Shown: positions 1 to 9,962 of the stretch, in pieces | Numbering within the stretch: position 1 is the first letter of the stretch | Layout: each line of letters starts with the position of its first letter | From: Acarospora socialis | Taxonomy: Eukaryota; Ascomycota; Lecanoromycetes; Acarosporales; Acarosporaceae | Direction: 5' to 3' | Assembly: GCA_025617375.2 (NCBI GenBank) | Contig: JAMYGW020000004.1 | Location: 434,001 to 498,000 of the forward strand | DNA length: 64,000 nt | Notes under the pieces: generated by a model | What the model was told of the DNA's origin: nothing | Database searches by the model: none | Seen by the model: the letters and a program-made list of their open reading frames with translations, nothing else | Program-made: the position numbers and the translations under genes

Positions 1-795
1 GGTAGTTAGAGGGGATCGAGCATGGATTAGAAGGTTGCATCTCGTTTGGCATCCTTCAGATTGGTTACATTGACCAGCGTTTTCTGCCGTCGAGAATACC
101 CCCTTTAGTCGTCGGTTTTTCCTCTTCTTGGGCCGTCCATGCCCATCAGCAGCTCCCGAGCGAGCCCTTTTCTTTTGTTGCATCCTCCCAGGCGTTTCGC
201 TTCATTCACATTTGGCTAAAACCGGGGCTGGCTCTCACACTTCTGTTTCTCTGGTGGTTATTGCATCGGACAGTGCGCTTGGGAGGAAGATAAATAGCAA
301 CCTGCAAGAGTCGGTCAGAGTAGCCTCCCCTATTGATACCATTCGACTCTTTATAGCTTAATCATCTATAATATTCCAAAGCTTCAAACAAAGGGTGCCT
401 TCCGTTCAGGTACACAGCAAACCTTGTAACTGACTAACTGCTTGGGAGGTATTGATAGAAATATAGTATAGCGCAACTTTAGATAGCGATTCCTGTGAGA
501 AAGCATGTGATTGGTTGTGTTCCTGAATCGGGAGGCTATCTTCGCGCATGGAGACCTCCTTGTCTTCTCAGGGGAACTTCGTGAATGCTGGTAGTGACTC
601 AACAAATCTGGTGATAGCTCTCCATCACATGGTAGCAGCGTACGACGTAGCACGAAACCCTGACTCGCCTATGGGGGGGTAAAACTTACCTGACATCTGA
701 AAGAACGTCACTCTTTCGATCACTCAAATCCATACAAATCTACAATGCTGTGACTCGCTTTCCCGAACAGCTGCTGCCCACCCTACCGGTTCATC
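1..795. other. Intergenic, no gene recognised
   Basis: I see no convincing coding region here. Short open frames on both strands have no recognisable protein pattern and no fitting splice signals. The last 100 bases or so are presumably promoter and 5' leader of the Sds22 gene that starts at 796. Confidence 0.5.
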
Positions 796-2295
796 ATGGT
801 CGCACCTGAAGAAGTATCATCGACGACAAATGGCTCTACCCCGCGAGACCGCAAAGGTTGGGATGGCAAGCTACGAGTAGACCGACGGCCTGTCATTACA
901 AATCCCGAAGCTTTGTCGGATCCAGACTACTCGGACGAGGATGCACCGCCGGTAGAACAGATAGAAGCGGATGAAGGCATGTGGCCACCGCCCATCATTG
1001 GAGTTCGGGGGCGCTGACGGGCGTATTGGGCAGATCTGTTGGAGGAGTATGAGGTGGATACTGATGTAGGCCGCCATGCTGCACGTTTCCTAATGTTCGT
1101 CTGGTCCTTCTGTCTGACCAAGATTCGGCGCGTAGGAGATCGATCTTGTCCACTGCCGAATCTCGTCTATACCGGCCTTACGGCTCGATCGGTTTACAAA
1201 CGTGGAGGTACAAACGCCACCTGCAAGTCGAAGGCTTGTCCGATTCAGTGCTAATGGGCACAAATCTCAGAAACTGTGTCTGCGCCAGAACCAGATTTCC
1301 TATATCGAGTTTCCTTCGACCCTCGGCCCGTCACTCAAAGACCTCGACCTCTACGATAACCTCATTTCGCATATCAAAGGGCTTGACGCACTTACGCACA
1401 TAACCAGTCTGGATTTGAGCTTCAACAAGATCAAGCAGATAAAGAACGTCAACCATCTGACGGAGATGAAGGATTTGTACTTTGTGCAGAACAGGATCCA
1501 GAAGATCGAGGGGTTGGATGGGTTAGGGAAATTGAGAAATCTGGAGTTGGCGGCGAACAGGATAAGGGTGGGTACAGTCCCACCTCCAGCCAGCTCTCGA
1601 ATGGACGGGAGGAGTCATTGTGCTGATAAGGAGGGATAGGAGATTGAGAACCTCGACACTCTAACGAATCTCGAGGAGTTATGGCTCGGCAAGAACAAGA
1701 TCACCCAACTCAAAGTCCGCATCACCACACGGCTCCAATCCCATAAAACAAAGCCCCGCAAGCTAAACATCCATCCCAGAACATCTCCGCCCTCACGAAC
1801 CTCAAAATCCTCTCCATCCAGTCCAACCGCCTCGCCTCCATCAGCGGCCTCGACTCCCTCCTCAACCTCGAAGAACTCTACATCTCCCACAACGCGCTGA
1901 CCGCCATCTCCGGCCTCGAGCACAACCGCCACCTGCGCGTCCTCGACGTCTCCAACAACCAGATCCCGCACCTGACCGACCTGCAGCATCTGAGCCAGCT
2001 CGAGGAACTGTGGGCGTCCAACAACCAGCTGGAGTCGTTCCAGGAGGTGGAGAGGGAGTTGGCCGATAAGGCAGAGCTGAACACGGTGTATTTCGAGGGC
2101 AACCCGTTGCAGACGAAGAACGCCGTCATGTATCGGAATAAGGTCCGCTTGGCGCTGCCGCAGGTCAGGCAGATTGATGCTAGTATGTCTCAATTCGCGA
2201 CCCTTTTGTCCCTCCCTTTCTTCTATCATACTTGCCTCGGGTGTTTAGTGTCGAGCTGACTTGGCCGCACAACAGCTTATGTCAAGGTCTCCTGA
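796..2295 (+). CDS. sds22: Sds22, leucine-rich-repeat regulatory subunit of protein phosphatase PP1
   Basis: This is a leucine-rich-repeat protein matching the Sds22/PPP1R7 family, a nuclear partner that controls biogenesis and targeting of PP1 catalytic subunits in mitosis. The model has seven exons: 796-976, 1034-1065, 1136-1207, 1271-1567, 1640-1714, 1780-2182 and 2276-2295, giving 359 residues (the fission yeast protein is about 330). An acidic N-terminus is followed by roughly a dozen 22-residue Sds22-type repeats with N-x-I and L-x-x-L-x-L spacing, such as LCLRQNQI, LDLSFNKI and LWLGKNKI. The tail, QIDATYVKVS, is the usual family C-terminus. Reading frame is kept across all six introns. 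Intron 1 (977-1033) starts with GCATGT, so it is a GC-AG intron; the other five are GT-AG. The ATG at 796 is the first in frame. Confidence 0.93.
977..1033 (+). other. GC-AG intron in sds22
   Basis: The donor is GCATGT and the acceptor is TTGGGCAG. Removing these 57 bases joins GAT-GAA-G to AT-CTG and restores the acidic N-terminal frame. No GT donor nearby keeps the frame into the next exon. Confidence 0.75.
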
Positions 2296-2779
2296 CTGGT
2301 TCCAGCAACTCGGCTCGGATAAAAATTCCGGCATTGCGGGAACGGCGTCCCAGGCGAAGAGTAGCATTTCCAGGTGATAATATATATAAATGTGGACATA
2401 TGTATGGTTACAGGAGTGTGGAGAGCTCTGCCCAAGTCTCAATCGGACTCATCGCCCATTCCTCCAATCACAATCGTCAGATCATAATCGTCAGATCATA
2501 GTCTGAGTGCGTCCGCCTTTCACATGGGCAATGGATTCTTGTTGTGGGTAAATATGTAGGGTAGAGTGATTGTAGTTGGATTCTCTATATGTGACAAGTT
2601 TAAGACAGTAAACATGAGGACAGCAAGGTAACGGTGTAGGGCACAGGAGATAGGAAGGAAAGATTCCCCCCATCAACAAGCACAAGCAGACGGACGGAAA
2701 CGACTTTCAAAACAGATGCGAAGATGCCAGACGGATTAACACAACCCTGTCCCCATCGATCTCTCTCATGCCGTCCCAA
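2296..2779. other. Intergenic, convergent 3' ends
   Basis: These 484 bases lie between the stop of sds22 (+) and the stop of the secreted-protein gene (-). They presumably hold both 3' UTRs. I see no gene. Confidence 0.5.
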
Positions 2780-3454
2780 CTAACAATTGCACTTGTTCGT
2801 CGTCGGATCGATCGACAAGCTCACGGCATCGGTGCCCTGCAGATTCTTCCCGTAGATAACGCCGCCCCTGGTATCGGCATTCTTGCCCTGGCAGTCATGC
2901 AAGATGAGGGTCTCGGCCATGGTGGTGCACATGTTGGCATCGACGCCGGTGAAGATGCCATCCATCAGATTCTTCAAGGTCACGAAGACGCCCATCTCGT
3001 CGTTCTTCTCGTTCTTCATGCCGAGGAAATGCAGCACCTGCGCGGAGCCGGCGTCGAGGAACCAGTTGAAGGCGCCCTCGTCGCAGATGGACGTGATCAG
3101 CGGCACCAGCGCCGTGTCGAGCGCCCACGAGCCCGAGTTGTAGCACTTGGTGTGCAGGCCCGACACCGTCTGGCCCTGGCGGGGGGCGAGGGTGATGTCG
3201 TTGGCGACGTCGGAGCTCAGGTCCCGTCGGTGGTGCCCGCCGCGCACGGCCGCTTCCGCCGCTTCCAGTTGGGCCTTGGGGATCGTCAGCACGCGCAGCT
3301 TGCCGCCGTGGCGGCTCTGCCATGGCAGCGGCTTGCCGTTGGAGAGTTGCTTCAGCACGGCGGCCGTGTCGACGGGGGCGCTGTCGCGGACTTCGAGGGG
3401 GGAGGCGAGGGCGCTGGAGAACAGGCCGGCGAGGAGGATGTTGCGGTAGAGCAT
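2780..3454 (-). CDS. Small secreted cysteine-containing protein, family not recognised
   Basis: This intronless frame encodes 224 residues from the ATG at 3454. That start was chosen because it is followed at once by a classic signal peptide (NILLAGLFSSALAS, cleavage expected near residue 18). An in-frame ATG 58 codons upstream would put the hydrophobic segment inside the protein and cross the tetranucleotide repeat. The mature part has a dibasic RR site at residues 76-77 (GGHHRRD), which could be a Kex2 cut releasing a propeptide. It has six cysteines at about 104, 124, 176, 188, 222 and 224, the last two forming a C-terminal C-N-C. No transmembrane segment or catalytic motif is evident. A secreted effector-like or cell-wall protein is an inference from size, signal peptide and cysteines only. 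Confidence 0.75.
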   Translation of the reverse strand: MLYRNILLAGLFSSALASPLEVRDSAPVDTAAVLKQLSNGKPLPWQSRHGGKLRVLTIPKAQLEAAEAAVRGGHHRRDLSSDVANDITLAPRQGQTVSGLHTKCYNSGSWALDTALVPLITSICDEGAFNWFLDAGSAQVLHFLGMKNEKNDEMGVFVTLKNLMDGIFTGVDANMCTTMAETLILHDCQGKNADTRGGVIYGKNLQGTDAVSLSIDPTTNKCNC

Positions 3455-3524
3455 GGTTGCGGTGAGGTGGGTTTTAGAATAGAGCTGATGGGAAGAAGCT
3501 GCTGGTCGAGGAGATGGCTGGGTA

Positions 3525-3560
3525 GATGGATGGATGGATGGATGGATGGATGATGATGAT
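3525..3560. repeat. (GATG)n microsatellite in the leader of the secreted-protein gene
   Basis: Seven GATG units run from 3525 to 3552 and are followed by ATG-type trinucleotide units to 3560. The tract lies about 70 bases upstream of the ATG at 3454, so it is probably transcribed as 5' UTR. Confidence 0.85.
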
Positions 3561-3600
3561 TGTCTGGAGAGAGGAATCGATTCACAGGGAAGGAAGCCGG

Positions 3601-3610
3601 ACTTTATAAC
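3601..3610 (-). promoter_or_regulatory. Possible TATA box for the secreted-protein gene
   Basis: Read on the minus strand this is GTTATAAAGT, a good TATA element. It lies about 150 bases upstream of the ATG at 3454, compatible with a 5' leader of roughly 110 bases. The assignment is by position and motif only. Confidence 0.45.
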
Positions 3611-4560
3611 CCTCGCCGGCCCAGCCATCCATCAAGCCAAGTCAAGTCCGGTCAAGGACTCGACCAAGTCTGGAATCGCAGACGGGAGACAACCCAACAT
3701 AGCCACTGCACTCCCTCATCCCCTGACTCCTGAGCACGTAGCACCACAGTCGCAGTCGCAGCCGGCAGGGCCACTTCAGTCATCGCGCACGTATGTATTT
3801 GGCCGCATAAAAAAATGGCGCAAAGAGACGTTTGAACATGTCTTTCCTCTCGCCCAAAGACTGAAAGAAGTTGAAGCGCAGAACAACACGACGCTGCGGA
3901 AATGGATACCGTTGAGGCTGATTGTCTGCGAGCTTGTTTCACACTCGCCTTGAAACGAGGGCCGCAGCACGGCCGGGCTCTCGTGGACAGGCCTCGGTAC
4001 CTGCCGAGCGGAGCATCGCGGCGCGCTGAAGCAGTCGGGGGTCGACCATGGTTTCGCGGATAATTATGATACCATGTGGAGTCGGGTTCCTGAGGGCGTG
4101 GTGGCTGTTCGTGGAACCTGCAGTCGGTATGAGACCGCGTTATTGGGTCGTGTTCGAAACATGCCACATCTCATACTTTGAAGGTCACTTCAATATATGC
4201 ATAGATACAAGAAATTTACAGTTTGGCAAAGAAATTGCAAATGACTAGGAAACTTACTCATTTTGCCAGGGCTTGTGACGGCAAAGTACGAAGCCGAGCT
4301 CAACGTGTTGATCATTGTATTGAGGAAGAGGAGTCTACTACTTTGGACTTCTGCTTAGGTAATCATATCTATAAGGACAAGCTGTTTACAGGATATACCT
4401 CCTTAATGATGCAGAGAGTATCGAGTCCGAAGCTTCCGTATAAGCGTCCCGTCAGCACTGCCTCAGCAGTATATATTCGTCAAAGACAGAAAGGTTGAAA
4501 GGCATGACGGCACAACAAGGAAACTTGAGAGCGACAGTGTTTTGATGGTGAGTCCCAAAC
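3611..4560. other. Intergenic, nothing recognised
   Basis: This is promoter-side DNA of the secreted-protein gene and 3' DNA of the minus-strand gene ending at 4561. Several open frames of 60-170 codons exist, but none shows family features, codon regularity or a sensible start context. Confidence 0.45.
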
Positions 4561-6580
4561 TCATTGAACGTTCGTGCGCACCTGCAAAGGAGCCTTGGCC
4601 GCGCCATCGTCGACGGTGAGATCGTCGACGAATAGCGCGGAGCAGCCTCCTTGGCTCACCTTCCTCAACACCTGTTTTATTGGCGAGCTCTGCACCTCCC
4701 TGCCCTTGCCGGGAACTACGTTTTCGGGGACGGTCACGTCCCTCTTCCTTTTCCCCTCGCTCGCCGTGGCACGTGTGTCGATGGCGATCCTTGCGTTCTC
4801 CTTCTTGGTATGAGCCCTCGGTTCAGTCGAGATCACCGGCCGCTTGGCTTCAGGGTTACTGCCTCTACCTTCCTTTTTGCCTTTGGTGTTGCCTGTGGGC
4901 TTTGTGTGGATATTGCCATCGACCGTATCTTGGGACTCACCCACGTCCTCCGACAGCCGTGACTTCGTGCTGACATCGGAAACTTTGCGGTTGGTCGATT
5001 TGGCCCGTCCCTTCCAGAATGTTTGGCGGCCATGGCGTTGACCACGAGGCGCAACCCTTGCTTCAGCTGCAGCGGAAGGTTTGCTAACTACAGTAGGTGC
5101 GTTCGAAGTCGAGTTGCTGTGGCTGCCGTCGTTGCCTTGTGCAAATGTACCACTCGTACCATCCTTCCGAGCACTTGTAGCATTACTGATAATGTGGGAC
5201 TGCTCGTGATCTGTCGGTGCCATCGAAGAATTCGCCCTTCGATTCGTTTGATTCGTCACCGAGAATTCACCGCCATAAGTTGGCGTTGTCGAACGCGAAT
5301 AGCCTAGCATTCCGAGGTCTTCAGATCCAGAGCAGCGACCAAAGCACTGATGTCTTTGTCCGACGGTGTTGTCTATGAAAGGGTCTGGTAGATTCATGGG
5401 AGTGTTCCAGTCCGGGGTTTTGGCTAGCCGACGATCCGGGACGGCTGGAGGCGGCATTGACCTATCCACATCCATAGCTACCGGAGCAGTACTAGTACAA
5501 GCAGATATTGTACTCCTTCTCGAGCTGACCCGATCGTGTGGTGAGTGTGCATGAGCTTCCGGGCCCGTGCGGCTTCTTTTGCGTACAGCGACAGGGGGAG
5601 CAACGTATGACAGCTGCCTTGGCCGAAACCACATACCCGGATTGGGCCAGGCAACTTGGAACCTTTCCCAGACCACTACAGAATCAGCGAGAACGCCACT
5701 GCCTACCCGTATGGGCATTGCAGACATACCTAAAGGAGCATGCTGAAAGTTAAAGCAGACTATATTCTTGACCCTTTCGAAGACAGGCTCGCTTTGGAAT
5801 TTGCCGAAGCCCTCTGCAATGATTATCTTAATGCGTCCCATGTTCTCAGACACACTCCAACAGTTGCGGTCTCGAATCAGTTCGGGGTAGAATGGGGGGA
5901 AGCGTAGACTGTCACAGTTCCCGTTCTGGTCCATGTCTGTTCCACAAAGACGCGTTAGTAAGTAAAGCTGATCAATAACATATCCAAAGACATACGGATC
6001 GTGGTATCTAGAGAGCAACCGTCAGTGGAGTTCAACGATAGTAGATAGCAGGGTTGGTACCTATAACTTGCGGCAAAGCATCTGTTGGCCTGAACAAGGT
6101 AACCCTGCAATGGCTCGGTCAGTCTGAGTCCAGTATCTGAGTGAGCCCATAAATTGGTTCGGGGAAGATGTAAGACACACGCAATGCAGCAGCCGTCAAC
6201 AACGACTCGAGCTTCGAAGAGACTAACAACATCCTGTTGGACTGTCTCCGGTAATGGTTGAGAAAGGCGAGGGGTTTCCCAGCTGTGGATAGAGACTCTG
6301 AACGGGAGACCCCACGGTATGCTTGGGATGTATCCGGCCACTATCGGCAGTTGTATGAGTCTTGTGCCGTTAAAGGAGTTCCGGTGGCTATTGGGATCTA
6401 GTCGTTGAAATTGGGCATGTTCTGGTAACAGAGTTAATGTAAGCCGTCAGTCATGTGCCGTGAGGGAGATGGAGGAGGCATACCAGGGTCCTGGGTGGCG
6501 AGGCACGAAACCCTAAACTCCTGAAAAGGGATATTGGAGGTTTCGGGGAACAGAATCACATCCCAATCTTGATACCTCAT
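4561..6580 (-). CDS. Two-part fungal protein: conserved N-terminal globular domain, disordered basic C-terminal half
   Basis: My best model has three exons: 6580-6484, 6421-5996 and 5936-4561, giving about 632 residues. The N-terminus (MRYQDWDVILFPE), the IPSIPWGLPFRVSIHSWE stretch and the later DSLRFPPF and GRIKIIIAEGF blocks resemble an N-terminal domain I recall from many hypothetical Pezizomycotina proteins. I cannot name a family or function. The second intron (5937-5995) has donor GTATGT, acceptor AACAG and a perfect TACTAAC branch site. The middle of exon 2, about residues 120-170, fits the domain poorly, so another intron may be missed. From about residue 240 the protein is Ser/Thr/Pro/Lys-rich and disordered, with basic KRSR and GKRKRD patches that could be nuclear signals. 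The ALFVDDLTVDD stretch near the C-terminus resembles a SUMO-interaction motif. Confidence 0.62.
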
Positions 6581-7712
6581 GGCGGCGTGATAGACGCTTG
6601 TGCCACTACGGCGAAAGTGCTAATATAGCTATGCAAAAAGTGTAAAGCAAGGAAGCGATTGAGCAATATGGGAGTGGAGTAACAAGGAGAAGTCTGTTGT
6701 TGAGAGAACATGAAATGCTAAAGATGTTGATATGAATTCCAAGCAGTCGTGATACTTCAGAAGGGGCGACTGCCTCTAATGGAGGTAAGAGCAGGATGCC
6801 TTCCATGTTTGTTCAACGTGCGCTTTTTGACCTCGAAGTTCGGGAAAGAGCTTGTGGACGACAAAGCCGAGCTTTACAACGGTAAGAAGAGTGCAAGGTC
6901 TCTGTTTCTGTATCTGTTGTGTATGCTGATCAGGTCCGACTGCGGATCAACTTTTAGCTGATATTGTTAATACTGGAATGCAAGCGTGCTGGAAGGGACA
7001 GAGAACAGTGAGATCAAGATCTTGAACTATAATGGATGCAGTGGAAGAGTATAATGACTTGTAAGCATTAGGTGTGGTGCTCAATGTCGGTATATTTGGG
7101 TGACGTCCCATACCTAGTATCTTTCTTACCCCCGTGATATCCTCCAGCACAGGCTCACACCCCGACCATGCCCTGTTAATTCTTCTTAACATTACACGTA
7201 TGACAAGGCGCTGATCAAATCGTCCACTGCGTTTAATCCAGTGAGGGGACTGCAGACGTCTGTAGTGTTCAATGGATCAGTCTATGTTTGGCCTCAAGCC
7301 TGGTACTTGTGAATCTTGAACCAAGCCCCTGTACTATACGAATACACTTTGAGACTCGATATTGACCCAGTACAGTTGCTGGACAAGAACGAGTAGTACT
7401 GTCCTAGCAGACAACAGCTTCCAAGCATCTAGGTCGTGCCTTGCCAGATCCTGCACCTCAAGTTGGAGGTCCAACACATTCTAAGATGCAACCTTGCTTT
7501 ATGTGGTGAAACAGAACAAGACAACAGGGAGGAAGCTTAGGGTGATCTTCACGAAACACAACACATGCAAATAACATTGTTCGCGGCAGACTCCAAGGGG
7601 GTAAAGAAACTGGCCGCAGCTGTGGTGAGTGAAACTAACACTCAGGAAGCTCCAAATCGCACTTGAGTGAAGACTGGTTGTCACAATCCATGAAAAGGTT
7701 TGATCATAACGA
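6581..7712. other. Intergenic, nothing recognised
   Basis: This stretch carries only short, frame-broken open frames. It contains the promoter of the minus-strand gene starting at 6580 and the 3' side of the RRM gene ending at 7713. Confidence 0.45.
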
Positions 7713-9962
7713 CTACTGTGCGAAAACGCTGTCGTAACCTCTACCATCCGCCTCCAGTCGATCGTTCATGGACTGCTTCTGCTGCATATACATCTCGTTC
7801 ATGCGGCTTACGGGTATCGGCTCGGTGGGGCCAGGCATATCGGGCGATAAGGCGCCGGGGGGCCCATGGGGTAGTCCCTGGCCGGGCATAGGCGGTGGAT
7901 GCATATGTGCGGCATGTGGACTATAAGAGAGGCGGCGATCAGCTACAAATTCTCGAAAGAATGCCCAACGGGGCTACAAGGAAAAGCTACGAAACTCGGG
8001 ATTTGACTTTGACAGAGACCTCTTCGGTGAGGATATTTGGGCAATAAGGGACAAGATCCTGAGGTAAAAGTAGGAGGTACTGCACGTCTATCTTGGACAA
8101 CAACTTGTTCATTTGCGGAATCGAAGGAAGAGCTGCAAAGCCGTGTGTCCTACCACCACAGACCACACCTCCGAGATGCAAACAAGGGCCAATGTAGCTA
8201 CAGTGAAGTTGAGGACGTGCGTATCATGGACTCTCCACAAAAAGCGACTGTTGTACAGCCAGTCTAAGCCTCTAGGAAAACATGAAGAAAGGACTTTTGC
8301 AGATTGCCACCCAGGAAAATGGAGAAACGCTAAGTGGAGAAAGCCCATCAAGGGCTAAGCAGGTTCAGGAAGCGAAGGCTGACTGAGGGTATTCACTATC
8401 ACTGCTTGACGCGACGCTTCCACTGTAAATTCATGAAGACAAAAGATCCTTACTATGGACCTGTTAGCATGTACACGGACGCAAGGTTCCAGTCTCCCTT
8501 ACCTTCATTGGAGCAAAATTGCCATACGGATGCTGAGGGGGCATTCCCATAGATGGGTACACTGGAGGAGGGGGTGCCGGCCGGTATGGTGTACCGGCTG
8601 GGCCGGAGTTATTCTGGCTTCGACCCCAGCTCAAACGCACCCGGGAATTTCCGATAGGGTAGCCCTGCATCTGGTTGATGGCCATTTCGGCTGCATGACG
8701 CTGTACGAATTGAACGAATCCACAACCCTTGCCCGGAGGGATCTTGACGTACGTAATCTCGCCGAAGCCTTGGAAGAATGAACGAAGTTCATCTTCGGTC
8801 ACGTAGCCGGAAAGTCCACCAACAAAGACAGTGGTATTGTTCGGATCCGTGAACTGGTTCATCGGTTGAGGGGCGCCATAATAACCGATGGGAGGAGCAC
8901 CCATCGAGTACATCCCGACGGGTCCACCCTGACCGGGCATCCCCATACCACCGGGTCCAGCACCACCAGCCTTGTTTTTCGGAGTTGCGGTGGAGATGCG
9001 CATTGGTCGATTCCCACAATAAACCCCTTGCATCTCCGAAAGAGCCCGCTGCTGATCACTCTCATCCGAGAACCGGACGAAGCCGTATCCACGAGACATC
9101 CCGCTGATCGGATCGGTCATGATCTTGGCAGACTTGCAAGTCGGGAAGCGGTTTTGGAAGAGTGAGACCAAAACGTATTCGTTCACCTCGGGACCAAGAT
9201 CGCCAACGAAGATTGAGTACTCTGGGCCACGGTCGTCCCGACTGCGCTGTGTCAGCAAGGATGCAAACAAGGATAGGTATGGTCAGGAACAAATACCTCC
9301 TGTCAGCCAAACCGCCGCCGGAAGCCCAGTTCAGCTTGAAAGGTCGGTTGGAGTTCGGGATGAGCGAGCCGTTGAGAGTTAGTGCTTTAGCGGCTGCGGC
9401 TGGACTAGTGAAGTCGACGAAACAGTAACCAGCGTTGCTGCTACGAATCAGTACACAGTTGGCAAAAGATCCCCCTTCAGACCACATTGGAGACCTACCC
9501 TGAGAATTTGTCCCGAATCATCTTCACGTTGACTTGCTCTCCCATGCCAAACCAAACACTCCGAACAAAGTTTTCGTCGATCCATGGCTCAAGTTCACCC
9601 ATCCTAGGTCAAGTGTTAGCATACGAGGTTTGAGTATCATTGTCGGCGCATTGACGGTTGCCGTAAAAGCTCATGATAGTTAGAATGTGTGGTTGGGAAA
9701 CATAAAAGAGCAAGCAAGGGAATTAATCGATCACGCGACGGGTGGTTTCGTACCATAAGGTAGTTTTGGCCTCACCACCTTGCTGCGGACCAACGGCAGC
9801 GCCAGGATCTCCCGGATTACCCGGTTGAAACTGACCCTGAGTGTTATCAGGGTGTTGACCGACCATCGGCGTGTCTTGTTGTTGAGGAGCGCCCGGGCCT
9901 GCTCCACCAGCTTCCGATTGACCCTGCTGATTATTAAACGAGTCGTAGTTTGGGAAACTCAT
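7713..9962 (-). CDS. csx1: Csx1/Nam8-type RNA-binding protein with three RRM domains
   Basis: The model has five exons: 9962-9754, 9603-9499, 9437-9297, 9241-8503 and 7973-7713, about 484 residues. RRM1 (about residues 66-145) has TTLWMGELEPWIDENFV and GYCFVDF. RRM2 (about 155-235) has YSIFVGDLGPEVNEYVL and GYGFVRF. RRM3 (about 285-360) has TTVFVGGLSGYVTEDEL and GCGFVQF. Gly/Pro/Gln-rich linkers separate them, and the tail ends in NDRLEADGRGYDSVFAQ. This is the arrangement of fission yeast Csx1 and budding yeast Nam8/Ngr1, which bind mRNA or U1 snRNP. Stability or splicing control is inferred from the family. The first three introns are small and sure. The last (7974-8502) is unusually long at 529 bases. 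Its acceptor was chosen because it alone keeps phase into the conserved tail, so the first 25 residues of the last exon are tentative. Confidence 0.88.
7974..8502 (-). other. Unusually long intron in the csx1-like gene
   Basis: The donor is GTAAGG after ATG-AAG and the proposed acceptor is CTTGTAG. At 529 bases it is five to ten times longer than most introns in this window. Retention would add only about 12 residues before a stop and would remove the conserved C-terminal tail. A hidden cassette exon is possible. Confidence 0.5.

Noticed and set aside
1615-2229. 204-codon minus-strand frame over sds22
   Set aside because: It is antisense to the leucine-rich repeats, its Val/Leu/Glu richness simply mirrors them, and it spans introns.
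2768-3553. 261-codon plus-strand frame across the secreted-protein gene
   Set aside because: It is antisense to the signal-peptide protein, has GC-rich mirror composition (Ala/Val/Arg/Gly) and runs through the GATG repeat.
3652-4167. 171-codon minus-strand frame
   Set aside because: No conserved motif, odd composition rich in Cys/Arg/Pro/Ser, and no sensible promoter or neighbours.
6009-6060. Alternative intron GTACCA...CTCTAG in the 4561-6580 gene
   Set aside because: It keeps a frame, but requires reading through the neighbouring intron that has a perfect TACTAAC branch site. The latter alone restores phase from the upstream exon.
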